The notes beneath the pieces are model-generated. The model was not told the origin of the DNA, made no database searches, and saw nothing but the letters and a program-made list of their open reading frames with translations. Of a stretch of 64,000 bases of DNA, positions 47,462-56,535 are shown piece after piece; positions within the stretch are counted from its first letter, which is position 1, and every line of letters begins with the position of its first letter. Position numbers and translations under genes: made by a program. The stretch comes from Hyphomicrobiales bacterium (GTDB taxonomy: Bacteria; Pseudomonadota; Alphaproteobacteria; Rhizobiales; Rhizobiaceae): positions 496,001 through 560,000 of the forward strand of contig UBJR01000009.1 of the NCBI GenBank assembly GCA_900465675.1. The letters run 5' to 3'.

Positions 47462-48478
47462 TCAAACCTCCGCTGCCAATATTGTTCCGGCGCCTTCGGA
47501 TGCCATCAGGCGCCGCGGGTCGCGGGCGAGCCAGATGGTGACCGTGAGGCCCTGCTCGCCGGCCTGACCCGGATGAAGATCGACGGCCTGCTCGACATCG
47601 AGCCCCGCCTTGCGCAGCCAGTCGGACATCGACTGGTGCGAGAAACCGAGACGAACATGGGCATGCTCGTCCCTGAGATATTCGAGCCCGTGCGGGGCCA
47701 GATCGATGACCAGCAGCCGCCCGCCGGGCGCCAGCATGCGCGCCGCCTCATTGATAGCGATCTCGGGCTGATCGAAGAAATGCAGCACCTGATGGATGGT
47801 CACCAGGTCGAAATCCTGCCCGTCGAACGGCAGGTTCAGGATATCGGCATGGCGCACCGACGCCTTGTTGATCCCTGACTTGTCGAGATTGGAGCGCGCC
47901 ACGCTCAGCATGTCGCGGCTGGCATCGACGCCGATTGCCCGGCGGTAGAGCCCTGATAACAGCTGCAGGATGCGGCCGGTCCCGGTGCCGAGATCAAGAA
48001 GCGAATAGACCGGCTGGCTGCCGAGAAGCTTGATGACGGCCGCATCGACCTCTTCGTCGGCGGCATGCAGGCGGCGCAGCTCGTCCCACTCAGCCGCATT
48101 GCGGCTGAAATAGGCCTGTGCCCGCTCGGCGCGCTGGCGCTTGACCGAAGACAGGCGCTCGCCGTCGCGCTGGACGACCGGGTCGTTCTCCGAGGAATGC
48201 TGCAGGAGCACGCGCACCAGCGCCGCCGCCTTGCCCTCCTGCTTCAGCCGGAAATAGGCCCAGGCGCCTTCCTGGTAGCGATCGATGAGATCGGCCTCAC
48301 CAAGCAGCTTCAGGTGACGGGAAATGCGGGGTTGGGACTGGCCGAGAATTTCGGTAAGATCGGTAACGGTCAGATCGCCTGCCGCCAGGAGCGCCAGCAA
48401 TCGCAGACGGGTCGGCTCGCCGGCCGCCTTCAAGACGTCCACGATCGCATCCAATCCAAGCTTTACCGGTTCAGCCAT
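47462..48478 (-). CDS. ArsR-family regulator fused to a SAM-dependent methyltransferase domain
   Basis: A 338-residue two-domain protein. Residues 1-95 are a winged helix (LGLDAIVDVLKAAGEPTRLRLLALL; recognition helix in LGQSQPRISRHLKLLGEADL). Residues about 140-320 are a class I methyltransferase fold (YSLLDLGTGTGRILQLLSG, IGVDASRDMLSVAR, FDLVTIHQVLHFFDQPE, GGRLLVIDLAPHG). Comparative work describes ArsR-type repressors of methionine/SAM metabolism in proteobacteria (SahR, SamR); the fused SAM-binding domain suggests sensing of SAM or SAH here. The ATG at 48478 follows GGGCAG. A palindrome upstream suggests autoregulation. Confidence 0.88.
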   Translation of the reverse strand: MAEPVKLGLDAIVDVLKAAGEPTRLRLLALLAAGDLTVTDLTEILGQSQPRISRHLKLLGEADLIDRYQEGAWAYFRLKQEGKAAALVRVLLQHSSENDPVVQRDGERLSSVKRQRAERAQAYFSRNAAEWDELRRLHAADEEVDAAVIKLLGSQPVYSLLDLGTGTGRILQLLSGLYRRAIGVDASRDMLSVARSNLDKSGINKASVRHADILNLPFDGQDFDLVTIHQVLHFFDQPEIAINEAARMLAPGGRLLVIDLAPHGLEYLRDEHAHVRLGFSHQSMSDWLRKAGLDVEQAVDLHPGQAGEQGLTVTIWLARDPRRLMASEGAGTILAAEV

Positions 48479-48496
48479 ATTCTGCCCAATCAAGAT

Positions 48497-48512
48497 ATAA
48501 AGATATCTTTAT
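48497..48512. promoter_or_regulatory. Palindromic operator for the ArsR-methyltransferase regulator
   Basis: ATAAAGATATCTTTAT is a perfect 16-bp palindrome whose near edge lies 18 bp before the regulator's start codon, in an AT-rich patch within GC-rich DNA. Its size fits a dimeric winged-helix repressor and its place fits autoregulation of the regulator-metF operon. Confidence 0.75.
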
Positions 48513-48592
48513 GTGATTTGCGTAGCGGTAGCAAGCTTCAATTCAGATAATCGCGAAATTCATTGGCCAGATCACGACGCCGCAGACATGCA

Positions 48593-48618
48593 AAAGCCCC
48601 GGCCATGACCGGGGCTTT
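48593..48618 (-). terminator. Terminator after ettA
   Basis: AAAGCCCCGG (48593-48602), loop CCATGA, CCGGGGCTTT (48609-48618), about 20 bp past the ettA stop. The T-run on the minus strand is short (TTTT). Confidence 0.8.
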
Positions 48619-48639
48619 CCAAAGGCATAAAAGCAGATA

Positions 48640-50289
48640 TCAGCGCGTCAGGCGCTTGTAGGCCTGGCTGCCCGGGTTGAGGGCGTCGGGGCCGAGGCGG
48701 CGGACCTTGTCCTGCTCGTAGTCTTCGAAGTTGCCTTCGAACCATTCGACATGGCCGTCACCTTCGAAGGCAAGGATATGCGTCGCCAGACGGTCGAGGA
48801 ACATGCGATCGTGGCTGATGATGATGGCGCAGCCGGCGAAGTTTTCGAGCGCCGTTTCCAGCGCACCCAGCGTTTCCGTATCAAGGTCGTTGGTCGGTTC
48901 GTCGAGCAGCAACACGTTGCCGCCGGCCTTCAGCATCTTGGCAAGGTGAACGCGGTTGCGCTGACCACCCGAGAGATTGCCGACCTTCTGCTGCTGATCT
49001 CCGCCCTTGAAGTTGAAGGCGCCGCAATAGGCTCTGGAGTTCATGTCGAACTTGCCGAGCTTGATGACTTCGGCACCGCCGGAGATTTCTTCCCAGACCG
49101 TCTTGTTGCCATCCAGCGCATCGCGGCTCTGGTCGACATAGCCGAGATGCACGGTGTCGCCGATGCGCACCGAACCGGCATCCGGCTTTTCCTGGCCGGT
49201 GATCATCTTGAACAGCGTCGTCTTGCCGGCGCCGTTCGGACCGATGATGCCGACGATGCCGCCCGGCGGCAGCTTGATCGACAGGTCGTTGATCAGCGTG
49301 CGGCCTTCGAAGCCCTTGGTGATGCCTTCCATCTCGATAACGACATTGCCGAGACGCTCGGAGACCGGGATAATGATCTGCGCATCGCCGGGACGGATGC
49401 CTTCTGCGGCATCGACCAGCTGTTCGTAGGCCTTGATACGGGCCTTCGACTTCGCCTGGCGGGCCTTCGGGCTGGAAGCGATCCATTCCTGTTCGCGCGA
49501 CAGCGCCTTCTGGCGGCCGGCTTCTTCGCGGTTTTCCTGCAGCATGCGCTTGGCCTTGGCCGTCAGGTAGGCAGAGTAGTTGCCTTCGTACGGAATACCG
49601 CGGCCGCGGTCGAGCTCGAGGATCCAGCCCGTGACGTTGTCGAGGAAGTAGCGGTCGTGGGTGATCATCATCACGGCGCCCGGATAATCGCGCAGGTGCT
49701 TTTCGAGCCACGCGATGGTTTCGGCGTCGAGATGGTTGGTCGGTTCGTCGAGCAGCAGCAGGTCCGGCTGCGACAGGAGCAGGCGGCAGAGTGCGATACG
49801 GCGGCGTTCACCGCCCGAGAGAATGGTGACGTCGGAATCCTTCGGCGGGCAGCGCAGCGCTTCCATCGCCATCTCGACCTGCTGTTCCAGATCCCAGAGG
49901 TTCTGGCTGTCGATGATGTCCTGGAGCTTGGCGCCCTCGTCCGCCGTCTCGTCGGAATAGTTCATCATCAGCTCGTTGTAGCGGTCGATGATCGCCGTCT
50001 TGTCGGCAACGCCCATCATGACGTTCTCGAAGGCGGTCTTTGTCGGATCGAGATGCGGCTCCTGCTCAAGGTAGCCAACGGTCGCACCGTCGGCGAGCCA
50101 GGCTTCGCCTGTGTATTCCTTGTCCTGACCGGCGATGATGCGCAGCACCGTCGACTTACCGGCGCCGTTCGGGCCAAGAATACCGATCTTGGCATCCGGG
50201 TAGAACGACAGGTTGACGTTCTCGAGAATTTTCTTGGCGCCGTAAGACTTGTTGAGTCCCGACATGTGATAAATGAACTGACGTGCCAT
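48640..50289 (-). CDS. ettA: Energy-dependent translational throttle protein EttA (ABC-F)
   Basis: A 549-residue ABC-F protein with two ATPase cassettes and no membrane part. Walker A motifs are GPNGAGKST (39-47) and GPNGAGKTT in the second half; signatures are LSGGERRRIALCRLLL and LSGGQRNRVHLAKML; Walker B parts are LLLDEPTNHLD and LLLDEPTNDLD. The inserted arm and linker and the start ARQFIYHMSGLNKSYG are typical of EttA, which binds the ribosomal E site and gates early elongation by ADP/ATP ratio. Start at 50289 is supported by GGAG upstream; the longer frame is spurious. Confidence 0.96.
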   Translation of the reverse strand: MARQFIYHMSGLNKSYGAKKILENVNLSFYPDAKIGILGPNGAGKSTVLRIIAGQDKEYTGEAWLADGATVGYLEQEPHLDPTKTAFENVMMGVADKTAIIDRYNELMMNYSDETADEGAKLQDIIDSQNLWDLEQQVEMAMEALRCPPKDSDVTILSGGERRRIALCRLLLSQPDLLLLDEPTNHLDAETIAWLEKHLRDYPGAVMMITHDRYFLDNVTGWILELDRGRGIPYEGNYSAYLTAKAKRMLQENREEAGRQKALSREQEWIASSPKARQAKSKARIKAYEQLVDAAEGIRPGDAQIIIPVSERLGNVVIEMEGITKGFEGRTLINDLSIKLPPGGIVGIIGPNGAGKTTLFKMITGQEKPDAGSVRIGDTVHLGYVDQSRDALDGNKTVWEEISGGAEVIKLGKFDMNSRAYCGAFNFKGGDQQQKVGNLSGGQRNRVHLAKMLKAGGNVLLLDEPTNDLDTETLGALETALENFAGCAIIISHDRMFLDRLATHILAFEGDGHVEWFEGNFEDYEQDKVRRLGPDALNPGSQAYKRLTR

Positions 50290-50402
50290 CTTTAAACTGC
50301 TCCGCGCGCAAACGTGTAAATCCGTGGCCGCTATGTAGGCGAAACCCGGCTCCCGGGCAACGCCGAAACCGGCCTCTCTTGCGCTTTGCAGCAGTCTTTG
50401 CC

Positions 50403-51140
50403 TCAGAAACCGGCCGCGTCGACCACACCTTGGTCGCATCCGAAGGAGGTTCGTCCCGCCCCCTGGATCAGCGTGCCGAGATTATCGGCAGAGCCTGGCG
50501 CCACCGCATCCTCGGAAAGCCCGATCGTCAGCTCGCTGATAACCCGAACACCGCCGGCCCGGCGGCAGCTCATCTTCACCCGGTCGGCAGCGCCAGCGCC
50601 AAAACTCTTGTCGAAGGCCGCCTTGATCTGATCGGCGCTGACAGACTTGCCGACATTTGCGGCAAACAGCTCGCGCACCGCCGATGCATTGAGATCGCCG
50701 ATCAGCCGCACGGCCGTGCCGAAATAGGCGTCGGCCGAAAGCTTGGTGCAGGTGCCGTGCTTGGTCCATTCGTGACGCTCGAGCGCCGATTGCGTGCCCG
50801 GCATCGCTTTTGCCAGCGCCGCCGCATTCTCCGCCGTCAGCTTGACCTCAGGCAGCGACCGCCAGTCGCCATCCTTGTCGGCCGCCTGCTCCTCCTTCGA
50901 GACGCCACAGTAATTCTGCCGCATCGGCCAGAGGCCATGGAGGGTAAAATTGGTCGCGTCGAAACGATCCCGCGTCTGGCTGGCGCATTCCGGCTTCTTC
51001 TGGTTGGTCTGGCAAAAGGCCGGCTGCCAGCTTGCAGCGAGGATGAAGCGCGTGCGCCCCTGCCCTTCCTGTGCGAAAGCCGAAGCCGCCAACAGGCCTG
51101 ACAAAGCCACGATTGCCGCATGCAGAAAGAACCTGCTCAT
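50403..51140 (-). CDS. Ribonuclease T2 family protein
   Basis: A 245-residue secreted RNase. The signal peptide is FFLHAAIVALSGLLAASAFAQ. Catalytic segments are CAS I FTLHGLWP and CAS II HEWTKHGTC, each with its histidine, and paired cysteines are present (FCQTNQKKPECAS, NYCGVS). RNase T2 enzymes cut single-stranded RNA via 2',3'-cyclic phosphates, probably in the periplasm here (as E. coli RNase I). AGGGG lies 6 nt before the ATG at 51140; an ATG at 51146 is closer than usual. Confidence 0.93.
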   Translation of the reverse strand: MSRFFLHAAIVALSGLLAASAFAQEGQGRTRFILAASWQPAFCQTNQKKPECASQTRDRFDATNFTLHGLWPMRQNYCGVSKEEQAADKDGDWRSLPEVKLTAENAAALAKAMPGTQSALERHEWTKHGTCTKLSADAYFGTAVRLIGDLNASAVRELFAANVGKSVSADQIKAAFDKSFGAGAADRVKMSCRRAGGVRVISELTIGLSEDAVAPGSADNLGTLIQGAGRTSFGCDQGVVDAAGF

Positions 51141-51290
51141 CTCCATCCCCTAGATAGAACAATACAAGAACAAGTAAGCACGAAGCGCAACGTTCCGCAA
51201 CCCTGAATCGCAGCATTTTCCCCTGCAAATCGCCGCAGGCCCGCTTGCATTTGACGGCCGATCTGATCTTCTGCGCGCCGGGAGGATCGG

Positions 51291-52220
51291 ATGTTTTCGC
51301 AAACACAATGGCTTAACGTGGCAGGCGCCTCGCTCGCCTTTCACAGCGAGATGGCCGCGGGCGCGCCACGCGGTATCCTCGTCGTCTGCCACGGCCTTGC
51401 CGAGCATTCGAAACGCTATCAGCGCTTCGCAGAGGCCATTGCCGCGCGCGGCTATCATGTCTTCGCCCACGATCACCGCGGCCACGGCGAGACCAAGGCG
51501 CCGGATGCGCCGACCGGCCAGTTCGCGAGGCGCGACGGTGTATCCCGCGTCATCGATGACGTCGCCGCCATGCGCGATCATGCAGCGAGGCTACACCCGG
51601 GGCTCCCCGTCATCCTCTTCGGCCATTCGATGGGCGGGCTGATCGCGCTCAACGCCGCGCAGACCTATCCGGAGAAATTCGATGCGGTTGCCGTCTGGAA
51701 TTCGAATTTCGCCGTTGGCCTCTCCGGCCGCGCCGCACAGGTGATCCTGCGCGCCGAAAAGGCGCTGAAGGGCTCGGATGTACCAAGCGGCATGCTGCCG
51801 CGATTGACCTTCGCCGCCTGGGGTAAGTCCATTCCCGGCCACACAACGGAATTCGACTGGCTGTCGCGCGATCCGGCCGAGGTCGCGAAATATATCACCG
51901 ACCCGCTCTGCGGCTTCGATGCCTCTGTATCGATGTGGCTCGACGTTTTCGAACTGACGTTCCGGGCGACGAAAAAGGAGCAACTCGACCGTCTTCCGAA
52001 GGATCGCCCGATCCATCTCGTTGGCGGCGGGCAGGATCCGGCAACGGAGCGCGGAAAAGCCGTTTTCTGGCTCTCAAGCCATTTGAAACGCCAGGGCTTC
52101 TCCCGTATCACCACTGAAATATATCAGGACTTCAGGCACGAGACCTTGAACGAGACCGGCGCAGCAGACGCCATCTCGGCCTTCGCCGATTGGTGCGACG
52201 GCGCGGTCATGCGGTCCTGA
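51291..52220 (+). CDS. Alpha/beta hydrolase (monoacylglycerol lipase / lysophospholipase type)
   Basis: A 309-residue serine hydrolase. GILVVCHGLAEHSKRYQRFAEA and DHRGHGETKAPD precede the nucleophile elbow GHSMGG; the later acid and histidine are in LVGGGQDPATERG and DFRHETLNE. This matches the PldB/monoglyceride lipase group (hydrolase_4). It probably hydrolyses lysophospholipids or monoglycerides. GGGAGG precedes the ATG. It is divergent from the RNase T2 gene and followed closely by the DMT transporter gene. Confidence 0.9.
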   Translation: MFSQTQWLNVAGASLAFHSEMAAGAPRGILVVCHGLAEHSKRYQRFAEAIAARGYHVFAHDHRGHGETKAPDAPTGQFARRDGVSRVIDDVAAMRDHAARLHPGLPVILFGHSMGGLIALNAAQTYPEKFDAVAVWNSNFAVGLSGRAAQVILRAEKALKGSDVPSGMLPRLTFAAWGKSIPGHTTEFDWLSRDPAEVAKYITDPLCGFDASVSMWLDVFELTFRATKKEQLDRLPKDRPIHLVGGGQDPATERGKAVFWLSSHLKRQGFSRITTEIYQDFRHETLNETGAADAISAFADWCDGAVMRS

Positions 52221-52234
52221 GCAGAGTATCCGAG

Positions 52235-53188
52235 ATGGCAGGCGCTGCAATGAAGACGAACTCCTCTTCCGAAGTCACCATGGGCCTGGCGCTCATGCTT
52301 CTGTCGGTGCTGTTTTCACCGCTGATCGACATCTTCGCCAAGCTGGCGATCGCCACCGTCCCGTCAGCGGAGATCACCGCCGCGCGTTTCGCCGTCCAGG
52401 CGATCTGCATGCTGCCCGTCGTCATCTGGCGCAAGAACCTCGCCGACCTGTCGTGGAAGCAGACCTTCTATCACGCGATCCGCGGGATCATCATGACCAT
52501 TTCGATGATCTCCTTCGTCGCGACGCTGAAATACATGTCGGTCGCCGATGCCATCGCCATCTTCTTTGTCGAGCCGATCATCCTGACGATCCTCAGCAGC
52601 ATCTTCCTCGGCGAAGCCATCGGCTGGCGGCGCTACACAGCCTGCGGCGTCGGCTTCTTCGGCGCCATCCTCATCATCCAGCCGAGCTTCCAGGAAGTCG
52701 GCTTCGTGGCGCTGCTTCCCGTCGTCAGCGCCGTCTGCATCGCCATTTCGGCGATGATGAACCGGGCCCTGGCGCAGCGCGAAGACCCCTGGGTCATGCA
52801 GTTCCAGATGGGCCTCTGGGGCCTGCTGTTCTGCGCGATCATTCTCTATGTCGGCGAAGGCAGCGGCTCCGATGTCTTCGATCCGGTCATGCCCTCCACT
52901 ATCGCCTTCGGCTACCTCGCAGGCGTCGGCGTCATGGCGGCGATCGCCGGCATTCTCGGCGTCTATGCCTATCGCGCCGCTCCGGCATCGACGCTGGCGC
53001 CGCTGCAATATTTCGAGATCGTCTCGGCGACGATCTTCGCCTGGCTGGTCTTTGGCGACTTCCCGGATGCCATCAAATGGCTCGGTATCCTGATCATCAT
53101 CGCTTCGGGCCTCTACATCATCTGGCGCGAGCGGCGCTTTGCATCCAAGCCCGTATCCGATACATCTGAGGCAACACGGGCGCCGTAA
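52235..53188 (+). CDS. DMT superfamily transporter (two EamA domains)
   Basis: About 317 residues with ten predicted membrane helices in two EamA repeats (FSPLIDIFAKLAIATVPSAEITAARF ... VGFFGAILIIQPSF, and FGYLAGVGVMAAIAGILGVYAYRAAPASTLAPLQYFEIVSATIFAWLVFGD, of which only parts are quoted here by position 52900-53060). The family exports metabolites or amino acids; the substrate is unknown. I start at the ATG at 52235; 52250 is possible. It begins 14 bp after the hydrolase stop and ends 18 bp before the CoA-transferase gene, so the four plus-strand genes from 51291 to 56070 may be one operon. Confidence 0.85.
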   Translation: MAGAAMKTNSSSEVTMGLALMLLSVLFSPLIDIFAKLAIATVPSAEITAARFAVQAICMLPVVIWRKNLADLSWKQTFYHAIRGIIMTISMISFVATLKYMSVADAIAIFFVEPIILTILSSIFLGEAIGWRRYTACGVGFFGAILIIQPSFQEVGFVALLPVVSAVCIAISAMMNRALAQREDPWVMQFQMGLWGLLFCAIILYVGEGSGSDVFDPVMPSTIAFGYLAGVGVMAAIAGILGVYAYRAAPASTLAPLQYFEIVSATIFAWLVFGDFPDAIKWLGILIIIASGLYIIWRERRFASKPVSDTSEATRAP

Positions 53189-53206
53189 TCCGCCCGCGGG
53201 AGGAAC

Positions 53207-54421
53207 ATGACGGTCAGCAGCAAAAAGCCGCCGCTTGCGGGCATCAGGGTCATCGAACTGGCCCGCGTGCTTGCCGGTCCCTGGGCCGGGCAGATGTTGG
53301 CCGATCTCGGAGCCGACGTCATCAAGGTCGAAAATCCCGATGGCGGCGACGATACGAGGCAATGGGGGCCGCCCTTCGTCGAGGGCGCCGACGGCGAAAA
53401 TCTTTCCGCCGCCTATTACCATTCCACCAACCGCAACAAGCGCTCGATCACCGCCGACCTCAAGACAGAGGAAGGCCAGGCGCTGGTCCGCCGCCTGGCT
53501 GCAACAGCCGATGTGCTGATCGAGAATTTCAAGCTCGGCGGTCTCGTCAAATACGGTCTCGATTACGAGAGCCTGCGCCAGATCAATCCCAAACTCGTCT
53601 ATTGCTCGATCACCGGTTTCGGCCAGACCGGCCCCTATGCCAATCTCGCCGGCTACGATTACATCGTCCAGGGCATGTCGGGCTTCATGTCCGTCACCGG
53701 CGAGCCAGACGGGCAGCCGATGAAGGCCGGCGTCGCCATCGCCGATATCTTCACCGGCATCTATGCCGTCTCGGCCATCGAGGCGGCACTGATCCACGCG
53801 CTGAAGACCGGCGAAGGCCAGCTGGTCGATATGGCGCTGCTCGATGTGCAGTCCGCCATTCTCGCCAACCAGAACATGAATTACCTCGTGTCCGGCAAGG
53901 CGCCGGTGCGGCTCGGCAATGCGCATCCGAACATCTCGCCCTACGAAGTCATTCCGGCCGCCGATGGCTATCTCATTCTCGCCGTCGGCAATGACGGCCA
54001 GTTCCGCCGCCTCTGCACCATCCTCGGCCTCGACGGCATCGGCGAGGACGAGCGTTTCGCCACCAACAAGGCGCGCGTCACCAACCGCGACGAGGTCCGC
54101 CGCCTGGTCTCCGGCAAGACATTGAACTGGCAGAAGGCCGATCTCCTGAGGGCCTGTGAGGATAATGCCGTACCGGCCGGCGCCATCAATACGATCGAGG
54201 AGATGTTTGCCGATCCGCAGGTCATTGCCCGCGGCCTGCGGCTCGATCTCGCCGATGCCGCAGGAACGCTGATCCCGACGGTTCGAACCCCTGTGGTTCT
54301 CTCGGAAACACCGCTACGCTACGAAAGACCGAGCCCGCGCCTCGGCGAGCACCAGGAGGAGGTGCTCGCCGAACTCGAAGCGCTGGAACTGAAGGCACAA
54401 GGGAGGGAACAGGCATCATGA
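53207..54421 (+). CDS. Family III CoA-transferase (CaiB/BaiF)
   Basis: A 404-residue enzyme. It has GIRVIELARVLAGPWAGQML, LGADVIKVENP, NRNKRSITADLKT, PKLVYCSITGFGQTGPYANLAGYD and MKAGVAIADIFTGIYA with the catalytic Asp. Family III enzymes move CoA between carboxylic acids. Formyl-CoA transferase is one member, but the specific donor and acceptor cannot be read here. GGGAGGA precedes the ATG. Its stop overlaps the ThDP-enzyme start by 4 bp, so the two act together. Confidence 0.9.
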   Translation: MTVSSKKPPLAGIRVIELARVLAGPWAGQMLADLGADVIKVENPDGGDDTRQWGPPFVEGADGENLSAAYYHSTNRNKRSITADLKTEEGQALVRRLAATADVLIENFKLGGLVKYGLDYESLRQINPKLVYCSITGFGQTGPYANLAGYDYIVQGMSGFMSVTGEPDGQPMKAGVAIADIFTGIYAVSAIEAALIHALKTGEGQLVDMALLDVQSAILANQNMNYLVSGKAPVRLGNAHPNISPYEVIPAADGYLILAVGNDGQFRRLCTILGLDGIGEDERFATNKARVTNRDEVRRLVSGKTLNWQKADLLRACEDNAVPAGAINTIEEMFADPQVIARGLRLDLADAAGTLIPTVRTPVVLSETPLRYERPSPRLGEHQEEVLAELEALELKAQGREQAS

Positions 54422-56070
54422 GAAAGACCGGCGGAGAATTGATCGTCGAAGCGTTAAAGGCAAATGGCGTCACCCGCCTTTCCTGCGTTCCCGGCGAAAG
54501 CTTCCTCGCGGTCCTCGATGCCCTTCACGACAGCGATATCGAAGTCATCGTCTGCCGCCAGGAAGGTGGTGCTGCGATGATGGCCGATTGCTGGGGCCGG
54601 CTGACGGGCGAACCCGGCATCTGCATGGTCACCCGCGGCCCCGGCGCCACAAACGCCTCGGCCGGTCTCCACATCGCCCGCCAGGATTCGATCCCGATGA
54701 TCCTGTTCATCGGCCAGGTCCAGCGCGATGCCCGCGAGCGCGAAGCCTTCCAGGAGGTCGAGTTCCGCAGGGCGCTGACGGAATATGCCAAATGGGTCGG
54801 CGAGATCGACGATGCCGCACGCATCCCGGAATTCGTCACCCGCGCCTTTTCCATCGCCACATCCGGCCGTCCCGGCCCCGTCGTCTTGTCACTGCCCGAA
54901 GACATGTTGCGCGACGAGGTCGAGGCACCCCGCGCCAAGCCCTATGTCCGCGTTGCCGCCTATCCCGGCCGCCGCCAGATCGATGATTTCTACATGCGCC
55001 TGCTGAAGGCCGAGCGTCCGCTGGTGATCCTCGGCGGCACCCGCTGGGATGCCGATGCGGTCGCCGATGTCCGCGCCTTCGCCGAGCGCTTCAAGCTGCC
55101 GGTCGGCTGCTCCTTCCGCCGCCAGATGCTGTTCGATCATCTGCATCCGAGCTATGCAGGCGATGTCGGCATCGGCATCAATCCGGCACTCGCCAAGGAG
55201 ATCAAGGAAAGCGATCTGCTGATCCTGCTCGGCAGCCGCATGTCGGAGATGCCGTCGTCAGGCTATACGCTGATCGATATCCCCTATCCCCAGCAGCAGC
55301 TCGTCCATATCTATCCCGATGCATCCGAGCTCGGCCGCATCTATCGCCCGGATCTCGCCATCTGCGCGTCGCCGCAGGATTTCGTCGATGCACTGGCCGA
55401 TCTCGAAGCGCCGGGCGAACCGCGCTGGGCAGAGCGTACCGAGCGCATGCACCAGGCCTATCTCACATGGTCGAAGCCGCCGCAAACCGGCCCCGGCCCG
55501 GTGCAGATGGGGCCGATCATGGACTGGATCGAAGGCAATACGAGAGCCGATGCGATCTTCACCAATGGCGCCGGAAACTACGCCACCTGGCTGCACCGTT
55601 TCCACCGCTTCCGGCAGTTCAACACTCAGGCGGCCCCGACCTCAGGCTCAATGGGCTACGGCCTGCCCGCCGCCGTTGCCGCCAAACAGCTCTTTCCGGA
55701 GCGCGAAGTGATCTGCTTTGCCGGAGACGGCTGCTTCATGATGCACGGCCAGGAATTCGCCACCGCCGTCCGCTACAACCTGCCGATAATCGTGCTTGTC
55801 ATCAACAACGGCATCTACGGCACGATCCGCATGCATCAGGAGCGGGAATATCCGGGACGCGTCAGCGGCACCGATCTCACCAACCCTGACTTCGCCGCCC
55901 TTGCCCGCGCCTATGGCGGCCACGGCGAAACCGTCGAAACGACGGCGGAATTCGTGCCCGCCTTCGAGCGCGCCCGTGCCAGCCGCAAGCCGGCGATCAT
56001 CGAGATCAAGCTCGATCCTGAGGCCATTACCCCGGCACGCACGCTGACGCAGATCAGGACGAAGAGCTGA
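54418..56070 (+). CDS. Thiamine-diphosphate-dependent enzyme, acetolactate synthase-like
   Basis: A 550-residue ThDP enzyme. The N-terminal PYR domain has the activating Glu49 in CRQEGGAAMMADCWGRLTG and GICMVTRGPGATNAS; the middle domain follows (VILGGTRWDADAVADV); the PP domain has GSMGYGLPAAVAAKQ and the ThDP/Mg motif AGDGCFMMHGQEF ... LVINN. It resembles the large subunit of acetolactate synthase more than oxalyl-CoA decarboxylase, but no ilvN-like small subunit is nearby, so catabolic or decarboxylase activity is more likely than branched-chain synthesis. It is coupled to the CoA-transferase by a 4-bp overlap. Confidence 0.88.
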   Translation: MRKTGGELIVEALKANGVTRLSCVPGESFLAVLDALHDSDIEVIVCRQEGGAAMMADCWGRLTGEPGICMVTRGPGATNASAGLHIARQDSIPMILFIGQVQRDAREREAFQEVEFRRALTEYAKWVGEIDDAARIPEFVTRAFSIATSGRPGPVVLSLPEDMLRDEVEAPRAKPYVRVAAYPGRRQIDDFYMRLLKAERPLVILGGTRWDADAVADVRAFAERFKLPVGCSFRRQMLFDHLHPSYAGDVGIGINPALAKEIKESDLLILLGSRMSEMPSSGYTLIDIPYPQQQLVHIYPDASELGRIYRPDLAICASPQDFVDALADLEAPGEPRWAERTERMHQAYLTWSKPPQTGPGPVQMGPIMDWIEGNTRADAIFTNGAGNYATWLHRFHRFRQFNTQAAPTSGSMGYGLPAAVAAKQLFPEREVICFAGDGCFMMHGQEFATAVRYNLPIIVLVINNGIYGTIRMHQEREYPGRVSGTDLTNPDFAALARAYGGHGETVETTAEFVPAFERARASRKPAIIEIKLDPEAITPARTLTQIRTKS

Positions 56071-56084
56071 GGGCTCCAAACAAA

Positions 56085-56110
56085 AAGCCGGTGAGCGAAC
56101 CCACCGGCTT
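56085..56110 (-). terminator. Terminator between the ThDP-enzyme gene and ridA
   Basis: AAGCCGGTG (56085-56093) pairs with CACCGGCTT (56102-56110); on the minus strand five T follow, fitting the end of the ridA transcript. On the plus strand the T-run is poor. Confidence 0.8.
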
Positions 56111-56133
56111 CCCGTTTCGGTAATTCCGGAAAA

Positions 56134-56478
56134 TCAGTCGATCGCAGCCGTGACGATGAACTCGACCTTGTATTTCGGTGCAGCAAGCTTGGCTTCGCTG
56201 GTGGCGCGGGCCGGTGTGTTGGCCGGATCGACCCAGGCTTCCCAGGCAGCGTTCATTTCGGCGAAGTCCGCAATGTCGGAGAGGTAGATCAGCGTCTGCA
56301 GGATCTTCGACTTGCTGGAGCCGGCAGCCGCCAGCAGGCGGTCGACTTCGGCAAGAGCAGCCTTGCACTGATCCGTAACGCTCTCGCCTTCGGCAACCTG
56401 GCCGGCGAGGTAAACGGTGTTGCCGTGGACGACGGCGCCGCTCATGCGGGGACCGGGGCCGATGCGCTTGATGCTCAT
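56134..56478 (-). CDS. ridA: RidA family reactive-intermediate deaminase
   Basis: A 114-residue protein of the YjgF/YER057c/UK114 family. Blocks are GPRMSGAVVHGNTVYLAGQVAEG, LLAAAGSSKSKILQTLIYLSDIADF, NAAWEAWVDPANTPARAT and VEFIVTAAID. The Arg in PARAT is the likely substrate-binding residue. RidA trimers hydrolyse reactive enamines/imines such as 2-aminoacrylate made by PLP enzymes. It is convergent with the ThDP-enzyme gene and lies just below the DUF442 gene on the same strand. Confidence 0.9.
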   Translation of the reverse strand: MSIKRIGPGPRMSGAVVHGNTVYLAGQVAEGESVTDQCKAALAEVDRLLAAAGSSKSKILQTLIYLSDIADFAEMNAAWEAWVDPANTPARATSEAKLAAPKYKVEFIVTAAID

Positions 56479-56535
56479 GGTTTTCTCCTGAGTTTCTTAT
56501 GGAATGAAGGGCGCGGACAAAACCGCGCCGCAGGG

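Noticed and set aside
54418..56070. ThDP gene as oxalyl-CoA decarboxylase with the CoA-transferase as formyl-CoA transferase
   Set aside because: The neighbourhood suggested it, but the N-terminal and ThDP blocks resemble acetolactate synthase, and oxalyl-CoA decarboxylase sequence landmarks were not found.
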